Assembly: GCF_001509485.1 (NCBI RefSeq)
Contig: NZ_LLZI01000291.1
Span: 1 to 23,126, forward strand
DNA length: 23,126 nt
DNA from: Streptomyces sp. NRRL F-4489
GTDB lineage: Bacteria > Actinomycetota > Actinomycetes > Streptomycetales > Streptomycetaceae
Reading direction: 5' to 3'
The notes beneath the pieces were generated by a model. That model did not search any database. It saw only the letters and a list, made by a program, of their open reading frames with translations, and was not told the DNA's origin. The translations under genes were made by a program, and so were the position numbers. The stretch's first letter is position 1. Each line of letters begins with the position of its first letter. Of this stretch, positions 6,651 to 13,816 are shown in pieces.

Positions 6651-9322
6651 CAGCCCACCACCCCCGGCCCCGCCCGACCACGGCCCCTCCGGCCGACACC
6701 ACCGCCCCCACCACCGAAACCGGCCGTACCGCCGAAACCGGCCCCAGCACCGAGACGGTGCCGACCACCGAGACGGTGCCAACCATCGAGACGGTTCCGA
6801 CCACCGAGGCAGGCCCAACCACCGAGGCGGGTCCCACCGACACCGATCACCCCACCGACACCGGTCGCCTGACCTCCACCAGTTTCACCACCACCACTCT
6901 CACCACCACCCTCACCATCGGCGGAATGACCTGTGCCGCCTGCGTGGGCCGGGTCGAGCGGAAGCTCGGCCGGCTGGACGGCGTGACCGCCTCGGTGAAC
7001 CTCGCCACCGAACGGGCCCGGATCACCCACCCCCTCTCTGTCTCCGTCGCCGACCTCATCGCCACCGTCGAGGCCGCCGGCTTCACCGCCCGCCTCCCCG
7101 AACCCGCCGTCCCAACCGAACCCGCACGCCAGGCGACGGCCGAACCCCACGCCCCGGCCGAACACCCCCAGCCCTCCGCTACGGGGGCCGCCCCCGAGCG
7201 CCGGCCCACCGATCCCGCCGATGGGGAGCCGTTCCCCGTCGCGGGCGGCGCCGGTGGCTCCCGCGGTGACGACGGGGCCCGCGCCGAGTGGCACCGCTTG
7301 CTCGTGACCGCTCTGCTCTCCCTTCCTGTCCTGGCCCTGTCGATGGTCCCCGGCTGGCAGTTCCGCAACTGGCAGTGGTTCTGCTTCATGCTGGCCGCCC
7401 CGGTCGCGGTATGGGGCGCGGCTCCCTTCCACCTCCGTGCGCTGCGCGGTCTGCGGCACGGCACCGCGACCATGGACACCTTGGTATCGCTGGGTGTCGC
7501 CGCCTCCTTCAGTTGGTCCACTTACGCGTTGTTCCTCGGCGGGGCCGGAGCGCCCGGTATGACCATGCCGTTCAGCCTGCTGCCCACGGCCGGTGACGGC
7601 TCCGCGCATCTCTACCTGGAAGCCGCCGTCGGCGTACCGCTGTTCGTGCTGGCCGGGCGGCGGATGGAGGCCCGGGCCCGCTACGGCACCGGTGCCGCCC
7701 TCCGCTCCCTGGCGGAACTGGCCGCCAAGGAGGTATCGGTACGCGGGCCGGACGGCACCGAACGCCGTATCCCCATCGGCGGACTCCGGGTCGGCGACCG
7801 CTTCCTCGTCCGCCCCGGCGAACGCGTCGCCACCGACGGCACCGTCCTCACCGGCAATTCGGCCCTGGATCTCTCTCTGATCAGCGGCGAGAGCCACCCG
7901 GTCGAGGTCGGTCCGGGCTCGGAAGTCACCGGTGGCGCGGTCAACTCCGGTGGCCTGCTGGAGGTCAGGGCCGATGCCGTGGGCGCGGAGACCCAACTCG
8001 CCCGGATCACCCGGCTCGTCGAGGACGCCCAGACCGGCAAGACCCAGGTACAGCGCCTCGCGGACGCGGTGGCCGCGGTCTTCGTCCCCGCCGTCCTGAC
8101 CATCGCGGTGTCCGTACTGGGCTTCTGGCTCGGTGCCGGGGCCGACCCGCAAGCCGGGGTCACCGCGGCGGTCGCCGTACTCGTCGTCGCCTGCCCGTGC
8201 GCCCTGGGGCTGGCCACCCCGACCGCGTTGCTGGCCGCCACCGGCCGCGGCGCCCAGCTCGGCATCCTGGTCAGCGGCCCCCGGGCGCTGGAACGCCTGC
8301 GCCGGATCGACACCGTCGTCCTGGACAAGACCGGGACTCTGACCAGCGGGCGGATGGCCGTCAGCGATCTGACCGTACGGGACCACGGCCGCGACGCGGA
8401 CGACGTGCTGCGGCTCGCCGGCACCGTCGAGCAGGGCTCGGAACATCCCGTGGCCCGCGCCATCACCGCGTACGCCCGCGACCGCGCGCCCAGCCGGCCC
8501 CTCGCCCCGGCCGCCGCCGTCCGCGACTTCACCGCCACGCCCGGCTTCGGCGTCCGCGGCACCATCGACGGGCAGACGGTGACCGTCGTCCGGCCGCCCG
8601 ACGATCTCGCCGGCCTCCCGGAACCGCTCCCGGACGCCGTCCGCGCCGCCGAATCCGCAGGCCGCACGTCGGTCCTCGTCACGGTCGGCGGCACCCCGGA
8701 AGCCGTCATCGCCATCGGCGACGCCCTCCGGCCCGATGGATACCGTGCCGTCGACCATCTGCGCCGACTGGGCCTGCGGCCCGTACTGGCCACCGGCGAC
8801 CGTGCGACCACCGCCCGGACGGTCGCCCGGCAACTGGCGATCACCGAAGTCCACGCCCAGGCCAGTCCGCAGGACAAGGCCGCGCTGGTGACGACCTTGA
8901 AGGAGCAGGGCGGCCGGGTGGCCGTCGTCGGCGACGGGGTCAACGACGCGGCGGCTCTCGCCCTCGCCGATCTCGGCATCGCCATGGGCAGCGGAACCGA
9001 CGCGGCGATCGGCGCCGCCGATGTCACTCTCGTCCGCGAGGACCTCCAGGCCATCGCCGATGCCGTACGCCTGGCTCGTCGCACACTCGGCACCATCCGT
9101 ATCAACCTCCTCTGGGCTTTCGGCTACAACCTCGTCACCGTGCCGCTCGCCGCCGTCGGACTGCTCAATCCGATGCTTGCGGCGGCCGCCATGTCCGCCA
9201 GCTCCCTTCTCGTCGTCGGCAACAGCCTGCGACTGCGTGCCTGGCAGCCGCCCGCCGCCACTCACGCCGGCCGCCGACGCGCCAACTCACCGCGTCATAA
9301 CGTCACTTGGGAAAGCGCATGA
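6647..9322 (+). CDS. copA: Copper-exporting P1B-type ATPase (CopA)
   Basis: Heavy-metal P-type ATPase, 891 residues, pumping Cu(I) out across the membrane. Seen in order: a Thr/Pro/Glu repeat tail (residues 1-80); one HMA domain with GMTCAAC (Cys95, Cys98); membrane helices; the transport motif CPC (Cys516, Cys518); DKTGTLT with phospho-acceptor Asp560; the HP motif (His600); the GDGVNDAAAL hinge; and in the last helices FGYN and MSASSLLVVGNS. CPC with YN and MxxSS defines the P1B-1 Cu(I)/Ag(I) group. The TTG start is chosen because AAGGAG lies 7 nt upstream and the TTGA overlaps the preceding stop. Its own stop overlaps the next ATG (ATGA). A second variable linker, rich in His/Pro/Ala, lies between the HMA domain and helix 1. 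I see no clear CsoR-type operator upstream of the operon. Confidence 0.96.
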   Translation: MTAHHPRPRPTTAPPADTTAPTTETGRTAETGPSTETVPTTETVPTIETVPTTEAGPTTEAGPTDTDHPTDTGRLTSTSFTTTTLTTTLTIGGMTCAACVGRVERKLGRLDGVTASVNLATERARITHPLSVSVADLIATVEAAGFTARLPEPAVPTEPARQATAEPHAPAEHPQPSATGAAPERRPTDPADGEPFPVAGGAGGSRGDDGARAEWHRLLVTALLSLPVLALSMVPGWQFRNWQWFCFMLAAPVAVWGAAPFHLRALRGLRHGTATMDTLVSLGVAASFSWSTYALFLGGAGAPGMTMPFSLLPTAGDGSAHLYLEAAVGVPLFVLAGRRMEARARYGTGAALRSLAELAAKEVSVRGPDGTERRIPIGGLRVGDRFLVRPGERVATDGTVLTGNSALDLSLISGESHPVEVGPGSEVTGGAVNSGGLLEVRADAVGAETQLARITRLVEDAQTGKTQVQRLADAVAAVFVPAVLTIAVSVLGFWLGAGADPQAGVTAAVAVLVVACPCALGLATPTALLAATGRGAQLGILVSGPRALERLRRIDTVVLDKTGTLTSGRMAVSDLTVRDHGRDADDVLRLAGTVEQGSEHPVARAITAYARDRAPSRPLAPAAAVRDFTATPGFGVRGTIDGQTVTVVRPPDDLAGLPEPLPDAVRAAESAGRTSVLVTVGGTPEAVIAIGDALRPDGYRAVDHLRRLGLRPVLATGDRATTARTVARQLAITEVHAQASPQDKAALVTTLKEQGGRVAVVGDGVNDAAALALADLGIAMGSGTDAAIGAADVTLVREDLQAIADAVRLARRTLGTIRINLLWAFGYNLVTVPLAAVGLLNPMLAAAAMSASSLLVVGNSLRLRAWQPPAATHAGRRRANSPRHNVTWESA
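6713..6838. repeat. 18-bp tandem array (seven units) coding the CopA N-terminal tail
   Basis: Seven 18-bp units of type ACCGAGACGGTGCCGACC encode hexapeptides TETVPT or TEAGPT ahead of the HMA domain. Two more diverged units follow to 6874. The period equals that in the upstream gene and in the P450, but the unit sequence is unrelated. Confidence 0.9.
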
Positions 9323-9798
9323 ACAACCGCAGCCGCTCACGCCTGGTCGCCGTCGCCGTGCCGGTCCTCACCTGCCTGGTGACCCTGGGCACTCTCACCG
9401 CCTGGAGCACCACCGGCAACGCCGGCACCCCCGCCCGGCTGACCGCGGCCGAGGGGCGCGTGCTGATCCCCGCCGGGAACGACGCGACCGCGGCCTTCTT
9501 CACGATCCGCAACACCGGCACCGCGGACGACGTCCTGACCGCCGTCACCGGCCCGCCCGGTCACCGCACCATGCTCAGCCGCGATATCTCCATCGGGCGC
9601 AACGCCCGGTCGATGTCCATGGTCCGGGGCGCCACCATCCCGGCCGGCGGCTCGCTCGCCATGGCGCCCACCACCCTCGACATCATGGTCAGCCCGCCGC
9701 CCCGCCTCGTGCCCGGTGACCGTCTCACCTTCACCCTCCACTTCCGTGACAGCCCACCTCTCACCGTCCGGGCCCGGGCCGTACGCCCTGGCCAGTGA
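9319..9798 (+). CDS. PCu(A)C-type copper chaperone with altered metal site
   Basis: Secreted or membrane-tethered protein of 159 residues. Seen: an Arg-rich start followed by a hydrophobic segment (LVAVAVPVLTCLVTLGTLTAW) as signal peptide or anchor; then a beta-sandwich pattern of the PCu(A)C (DUF461) family: AAFFTIRNTG, TGPPGHRTM, MSMV, TIPAGGSLAM, LVPGDRLTFTLHF. The family binds Cu(I) through His and Met in an H-Met...Met...HxM array. Here the first His (GHRTM) and the Met pair (MSM) are present, but the last His is Asp (LDIM), and the first two elements lie about six residues further apart than usual. The ATG overlaps the copA stop (ATGA), so it is chosen over the TTG at 9307. Likely role: receiving or buffering copper outside the membrane; weakened binding is possible. 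Confidence 0.82.
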   Translation: MNNRSRSRLVAVAVPVLTCLVTLGTLTAWSTTGNAGTPARLTAAEGRVLIPAGNDATAAFFTIRNTGTADDVLTAVTGPPGHRTMLSRDISIGRNARSMSMVRGATIPAGGSLAMAPTTLDIMVSPPPRLVPGDRLTFTLHFRDSPPLTVRARAVRPGQ

Positions 9799-9919
9799 CC
9801 CGGCGAGTCCTCGGTGCGAGGGGTCTGTCGGTTCATGTCTCAACCGTACGGAGACGGACGGGAGTTGAGGATCAGGGAAAGCCCTGGAAACGCGATCAGG
9901 GTTCCCGGAGACGAGGGTC

Positions 9920-9947
9920 AGGGGAGTCCCCTAGGGTCTGGCGCCAG
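9920..9947. promoter_or_regulatory. Cluster of three adjoining palindromes
   Basis: AGGGGAGTCCCCT (9920-9932, perfect about a central G), CCCTAGGG (9929-9936, sharing its left arm) and CTGGCGCCAG (9938-9947). They lie 120-150 bp past the copper operon, inside the tail of the possible decayed gene. Protein binding is a guess. Confidence 0.3.
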
Positions 9948-10135
9948 CATCGGCCATTGGCTCGTTCACGGGCCGTGGAGTTCGGTTTCCCGGCTCCACC
10001 CTGCTCCATGGCCGAGCCGAACCGTAAGAGGAAGGGACGGTAGTTCAGACCTTCGAGCAGAGCGTCGAGCAGGTCCACGTCGATGGTGCCATTCGCCAAG
10101 TACAAGGCGAAAAGCCGCAGCGAAGCGCGCACGTC

Positions 10136-10157
10136 GACAGGAAGTTGACAGGAAGCT
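10136..10157. repeat. 11-bp tandem duplication (GACAGGAAGTT / GACAGGAAGCT)
   Basis: Two adjacent 11-bp copies with one mismatch. The length is not a multiple of three and separates two minus-strand reading frames that become continuous if one copy is removed. Confidence 0.75.
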
Positions 10158-10316
10158 GTCCCATCGGCACCTCATGCATGGGTGTTCCCGGCGGCCGCAG
10201 GGCCCGTCCCCCTGCCCGCGCCACGCCCGTCCCGGCAACCCGCGGGGCCCATGGGCGGAGAGCATCGCCCTCCGCCCATGAGCTCCACCGGTCCGCCGTA
10301 CCGAACGCCCCGCGGG

Positions 10317-11051
10317 TCAGGCCAGCGCGGTGGCGAGCCGGCGCGGCCGCCGGTCACCCGGCCCTGGCACCGGCACCGGCCCCGGTACCGGCCTCCGGTA
10401 CGGCACTCCGTGCGCCGAAACGACCCCCACCCGCGGCTGCCGCTGCTCCGCCTCATCGACCCGGCTCTCGGCCACGGCCCCGCTCTCCGGCTCTTCCCCC
10501 ATCTCCGCCTCCGCCTCCGCCAGCAAGGCGATCAGCGTCTCCCGAGCACGCGCCACCCGGGAGCGGACCGTGCCCACCGGGCAGCCCATCACCCCGGCCG
10601 CCGCCGCGTACGGAAGCCCCAGGAGCTGGGTCAGAACGAACGCCTCCCGGCGCTGGGCCGTCAGCGACGCGAGCAGTTCGGCCAGTGCGATGCCCTCCTC
10701 GAAGCCAGGGACGCCGCGCGGCTGGACCCGTTCGGCGGCGGACTGCCAGTCCTCGGTCGCCGACAGCCGCGGCCGGACCGCGTGGGTCCGGATGCGGTCC
10801 GCGACCACCCGCCGGGCGATCGTCAGCAGCCACGTCCGCGCCGACGAACGCCCCTCGAACCGCGGCAGGCTGCGCAGCGCCCGCACGTAGGTGTCCTGCA
10901 CCAGGTCGTCGGCGGCCTGGGCCTCGCCGCTGAGATGCGTGACATACCGCCGCACATCGAGCTGAGTGGCCCGGACGAACTGCTCGACGGCCCGGTCGTC
11001 ACCGTCCCGGGCGGCCAGCGCCCAGCCGGTCACCCTCTCGTCGTCACGCAT
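10317..11051 (-). CDS. ECF-type sigma-70 family RNA polymerase sigma factor
   Basis: 244 residues. Seen: region 2 with DDLVQDTYVRALRSLPRFEGR and WLLTIARRVVADRIR; and region 4 with LTAQRREAFVLTQLLGLPYAAAAGVMGCPVGTVRSRVARAR, the helix-turn-helix for the -35 element. This is the minimal sigma2-sigma4 plan of ECF factors. A C-terminal extension of about 55 residues follows (Glu-rich, then Val/Pro/Gly-rich) and has no Cys cluster, so it is not the copper-sensing CorE type. The ATG at 11051 is preceded by GGGGAGG; a longer frame to 11117 would overlap the divergent gene. The neighbour across 49 bp encodes a ZAS-type zinc finger protein, the likely anti-sigma partner. The copper genes on either side suggest, but do not show, a metal-related regulon. 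Confidence 0.92.
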   Translation of the reverse strand: MRDDERVTGWALAARDGDDRAVEQFVRATQLDVRRYVTHLSGEAQAADDLVQDTYVRALRSLPRFEGRSSARTWLLTIARRVVADRIRTHAVRPRLSATEDWQSAAERVQPRGVPGFEEGIALAELLASLTAQRREAFVLTQLLGLPYAAAAGVMGCPVGTVRSRVARARETLIALLAEAEAEMGEEPESGAVAESRVDEAEQRQPRVGVVSAHGVPYRRPVPGPVPVPGPGDRRPRRLATALA

Positions 11052-11063
11052 GCCGAAACCGCC

Positions 11064-11092
11064 CCTCCCCGGTACGGACCAATTCGGGGAGG
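11064..11092. promoter_or_regulatory. Inverted repeat formed by two opposed ribosome binding sites
   Basis: CCTCCCCG (11064-11071) and CGGGGAGG (11085-11092) are exact reverse complements 13 nt apart. Each arm is the Shine-Dalgarno of one of the two divergent genes. The whole 49-bp gap is thus used by ribosome binding sites, leaving no room for ordinary promoters between the starts. Confidence 0.6.
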
Positions 11093-11100
11093 ATGGGGGC

Positions 11101-11361
11101 ATGCACTGCTCGCGCATCCGTACGGCACTGTCCGCCCGCCTCGACGGCGAGGCGCTGCCTCCGGGTTTGACCCCCCGCCGCCTCGACGACCACCTGGCGG
11201 GCTGCCGGGACTGCCGTCAATGGGACGTCCGGGCGCGAGCCCTCGATTCGGCCATCGGCAGCGCGTGCGCGCCGCAGGGGGACGCGCCGCCCCCCGCCGG
11301 CGGCCCGGCCCCCGTGGAGGCGCTGCTCGCCCGGCTCCGGCCGGGACGACGGGCGGGCTGA
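11101..11361 (+). CDS. Small ZAS / zf-HC2 protein, putative anti-sigma factor
   Basis: 86 residues, soluble, no membrane segment. Seen: MHCSRIRTALSARLDGE, then a basic loop and DHLAGCRDCRQW, giving Cys3 and the ZAS motif His31-x3-Cys35-x2-Cys38. ZAS domains bind and hold ECF sigma factors, and some release them when zinc is lost on thiol oxidation. The C-terminal half is Pro/Gly-rich. GGGGAGGA lies just before the ATG. Unlike the usual sigma-then-anti-sigma operon, this gene is divergent from its presumed partner. That it regulates the adjacent ECF factor is inference from family and position; it could also be a sensor for another sigma. Confidence 0.8.
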   Translation: MHCSRIRTALSARLDGEALPPGLTPRRLDDHLAGCRDCRQWDVRARALDSAIGSACAPQGDAPPPAGGPAPVEALLARLRPGRRAG

Positions 11362-11457
11362 GCGGCCGGTGAGCGCCGGGCGCCCGCCGCGAGCCGCCCG
11401 CTGACTGGGAACGGACGCGGGCGGCGGCGCCACCGGCATCCGGACAGGAATCATCAT

Positions 11458-11477
11458 CTGGAGTCCTCTGGAGTCCT
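11458..11477. repeat. Perfect 10-bp direct duplication (CTGGAGTCCT twice)
   Basis: Two identical adjacent 10-bp copies in the 240-bp gap between the convergent ZAS gene and the Met-rich membrane protein gene. No function seen. Confidence 0.6.
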
Positions 11478-11597
11478 TCGCGTGATCCGGCCACCGCGCG
11501 ACGGCGCGGGCGACCGGTGACGTCGGAGCCGGTACACCGGGCGCGGGGCGGCAGCCCCGTACGCCCGTCCGTCGTATCGGCTCGGAAATCCGACCGT

Positions 11598-11613
11598 GCT
11601 GTCAGACGACAGC
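11598..11613. terminator. Small hairpin at the end of the Met-rich membrane protein gene
   Basis: GCTGTC, 4-nt loop, GACAGC: a perfect 6-bp stem overlapping the stop codon of the minus-strand gene, in a convergent gap. There is no U-tract, so terminator function is weakly supported. Confidence 0.3.
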
Positions 11614-12432
11614 CGGTCCACGCGGCGGACCCCGCAAGGACATCGCATGAGCCAGCAGCAGCTGCCGCACCGCGCACCGCGGCTCCTGGCGGGCGGGGCG
11701 CGGCACCGGGCGGGCGGCGGGCAGCACCGCCCGCAACACCAGCACCAGGGGCGCGAACAGCCAGGCGGACACGCACCGTACGAGCCGGAATGCCGCCCGT
11801 TCACCGCCCCACAGCCACCAGGCGCTGAGCAGTGCGACCAAGAGGTGCGCCGCGAGCATGCCGGTGGCGCTGCCGTGCATGTCCATGGGCGTGCCGGACA
11901 TCCCGGACATGCCGGTGTGCGCCATCGAGGCCGGGGAGGCCATCGATGACGCCGACGCCATGGAGCTGATGTGGTCCATGGCCCCCATGTGATCCATGTG
12001 GCCCATGGCATCCATCGAGGCCATCGAGCCCGTCGGATCCATGGCCCCCATCGGGGACGCGGCCCGCACCGCGTCGATGTCCGCGACGGAGAGCCCTTGG
12101 GCGCCGCACAGCCAGGTGCGGGCCCACTCACGGGCCAGGGAGGCGTGGTCCAGGCCGGTGTCCGCCACCGCCTGCCCCAGGGAGAACGCGCTGTGCAGCG
12201 CGGCCTGGGTGCCGACGGTCAACAACCCGACCCATACGGGGCCGCGTTCTCGGGCGGTGCAGCACCAGGCTCCGGCCATGGTGGCCAGACCGGCCGCGAG
12301 CAGCATCCAGCCGGGCACGGCGGCATCCGACATCACCGCGTGCCCGAGCGCAGCAAGGAGCACGCAGACCGCCGCGAACACCGCGGCGCGCAGCCCCCTG
12401 AGAACGTGCCCCGCATCCATGACAGGCCCCAT
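11602..12432 (-). CDS. Polytopic membrane protein with Met/His-rich loop, probably copper-related
   Basis: 276 residues from ATG 12432, where GAGG sits 8 nt upstream; ATG 12420 is the alternative. Seen: three hydrophobic helices in the first 100 residues (LRAAVFAAVCVLLAALGHAVM; VPGWMLLAAGLATMAGAWCC; a third around VGLLTVGTQAALHSAF); then a loop of about 60 residues packed with Met, His, Asp and Ser (MDAMGHMDHMGAMDH; MSGMSGTPMDMHG); then two helices and a tail ending SLRGPPRGPAVV. Met/His-rich loops of this kind bind Cu(I)/Cu(II) in known transporters and chaperones. With the copper operon 2 kb away, a role in copper uptake, sensing or buffering is likely inference. I have a memory of similar actinobacterial membrane proteins near copper genes but cannot name the family. 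Confidence 0.78.
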   Translation of the reverse strand: MGPVMDAGHVLRGLRAAVFAAVCVLLAALGHAVMSDAAVPGWMLLAAGLATMAGAWCCTARERGPVWVGLLTVGTQAALHSAFSLGQAVADTGLDHASLAREWARTWLCGAQGLSVADIDAVRAASPMGAMDPTGSMASMDAMGHMDHMGAMDHISSMASASSMASPASMAHTGMSGMSGTPMDMHGSATGMLAAHLLVALLSAWWLWGGERAAFRLVRCVSAWLFAPLVLVLRAVLPAARPVPRPARQEPRCAVRQLLLAHAMSLRGPPRGPAVV

Positions 12433-12520
12433 CGTCGCACCTCGCCCCGGGAAGGGAAGCGGGAGGGGCCCAACGGGCGCGCGACCGGATGCCGTCCGGC
12501 TACCGGCCACGCCACCCCGG

Positions 12521-13816
12521 TTAGCCGGTCCCGCCCTCCGGGTGCGCCGCCTCCGCCCGCTCCGCCTCCTCCTGGAGCGATTTCAGCAGCGCCCGCGGGG
12601 CGCCGCCCGGCATGACCGCCGCGCCGATCCGCCGCCGCAGGGTGTCGCGTATCCGCGGCCAGGAGCTCTTCCCGACGGGGTGGAACTCCGCCTTGGGCAT
12701 CTGGTCGATGAACGGCCACAAGGCGCGCTGGGACGGCTGGGACCGCAGTTCCCGGGAAGCCGAGACGGTGACCGGCAGCGTTCCCTGCCCCTGCGCGAAG
12801 CGGGTCGCCGCCCGGTCGCTGTAGAGGGAGGCGAGGAACGCCGCGCACTCCCGGCGGTGGCCGTTCCGCTTGAACGCCATCAGCCAGTCGCTGAGCCCCA
12901 CCGGGGCCGCCGCGCCTCCGCCCTTCATCGGGAAGCCGGTATGTCCGTACGGGACACCGGCCCGGTCGGCCGCCTTCAGGAGCATGGGGTGGGCCGGCAT
13001 CATCCCCACCTCTCCCTTGAGGAAGGCGGCATACGCGGCGGTCCGGCTGAACCGGGCCGGGTCCGTGCTGACCAGCCCGGGGGCCACCAGCTGCTCCTTC
13101 ACCCAGAGCAGCGCCTCGGCGTTGGGCTCCCGGACGAAGTCGTAACCGGTCTGCCCGCCGTAGCCGCCGCCGGCGCCCAGCATCCAGGCGAGCGCCTCGT
13201 CCTCGGCCGCCTCGGGGCCGAACTGGAGCCCGTACGGGATCGGGACGCCCACCGCCTTCAGTGCCTGCGCCGCCGCGCGCAGCTCGGACCAGGACGTCGG
13301 CGGCCCGCTCAGCCCGGCCCGCGCGAAATGTCCCTTGTGGTAGAAGAGTCGCGGTGTGCTGGCGAGGAACGGAATGCCGTATTCGGTGAAGTTCAGCTCG
13401 CCCGCCCGCGCGAAGGGCGTGAGGAAATCGGCCTGCGCGGTCAGGCTGAACAGGTCGTCGGCCCGGTAGAGCCGGCCGGCGGCGGCGTAATCGGCGAAGA
13501 CGTACGACTGGGCGATATCGGGCTCCCGGCCGGCCTTCACCCGGTCCGCGAGCGTCCGGTCGATCTTCTCGATGGGGACGAGTTCCAGCGCGATCCGGAT
13601 GTTCGCGTGCTTCTTCTCGAAGGCGGCGATGAACTCGTGCCACCGGTCCACGATCGGGGAGCCCACGGTGTCGCCGTAGCTCGCCGCCAGCACCGACAGC
13701 CGCACGGTGCCGCCGGACGACGCCCCGGACCCGCACCCCGCGAGCCCGAACGCCGCCGCGCCCGCGGTACCGGCCGTACGGGAGAGGAAGACCCGTCGAC
13801 GCACTGCTGCTGTCAC
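12521..13816 (-). CDS. ABC-type extracellular solute-binding lipoprotein (family 1), orphan
   Basis: 431 residues. Seen: twin-arginine plus lipobox signal, RRRVFLSRTAG then FGLAGC with Cys28 as the lipidation site, so a Tat-exported lipoprotein on the outer face of the membrane. The mature part has features of carbohydrate-type binding proteins: FEKKHANIRIALELVP, REPDIAQSYVFADYAAAGRL, a YHKGHFARAGL segment, SWSELRAAAQAL, and FLKGEVGMMPAHP. The GTG at 13816 is chosen because it opens the signal sequence; longer frames add Arg-rich noncoding-type sequence. No permease or ATPase gene lies nearby, so it must use a transport core encoded elsewhere, or serve as a sensor. Ligand unknown. Confidence 0.9.
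   Translation of the reverse strand: MTAAVRRRVFLSRTAGTAGAAAFGLAGCGSGASSGGTVRLSVLAASYGDTVGSPIVDRWHEFIAAFEKKHANIRIALELVPIEKIDRTLADRVKAGREPDIAQSYVFADYAAAGRLYRADDLFSLTAQADFLTPFARAGELNFTEYGIPFLASTPRLFYHKGHFARAGLSGPPTSWSELRAAAQALKAVGVPIPYGLQFGPEAAEDEALAWMLGAGGGYGGQTGYDFVREPNAEALLWVKEQLVAPGLVSTDPARFSRTAAYAAFLKGEVGMMPAHPMLLKAADRAGVPYGHTGFPMKGGGAAAPVGLSDWLMAFKRNGHRRECAAFLASLYSDRAATRFAQGQGTLPVTVSASRELRSQPSQRALWPFIDQMPKAEFHPVGKSSWPRIRDTLRRRIGAAVMPGGAPRALLKSLQEEAERAEAAHPEGGTG

Larger units (their letters stand above)
9896..10179 (-). pseudogene. Possible small gene broken by an 11-bp tandem duplication
   Basis: From the ATG at 10179 a frame reads MHEVPMGQLPV and is then thrown out of frame by an 11-bp tandem duplication (10136-10157). 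Removing one copy joins it to a well-behaved frame starting DVRASLRLFALYLANGTIDV and continuing LLDALLEGLNYRPFLLRFG, with about 79% G/C at third positions over some 38 codons. A TTA codon follows. The last 35 codons look noncoding. It lies downstream of the sigma gene on the same strand. I do not recognise a family. Alternatively the 78-codon frame from GTG 10132 is a real small gene, or the whole is chance. Confidence 0.3.
9799..10316. other. 518-bp region between convergent copper operon and sigma gene
   Basis: No intact gene recognised. It contains a weak hairpin at 9873-9886 (CAGGG, 4-nt loop, CCCTG), a cluster of palindromes at 9920-9947 and a possible decayed minus-strand gene at 9896-10179. 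The remainder near 10180-10316 is G/C-rich without structure I can name. Confidence 0.5.

Noticed and set aside
5927..9265. A 1112-codon open frame on the minus strand opposite copA.
   Set aside because: It is the complement of the plus-strand copper operon. Its product is Gly/Arg/Asp-rich without motifs, whereas the plus strand has every P-type ATPase motif.
9873..9886. Terminator hairpin CAGGG-AAAG-CCCTG after the copper operon.
   Set aside because: The 5-bp stem is weak and no U-tract follows; mentioned only as part of the gap.
10317..11051. A CorE-type copper-sensing sigma factor.
   Set aside because: The C-terminal extension contains no Cys-rich domain; a copper link rests on neighbourhood only.
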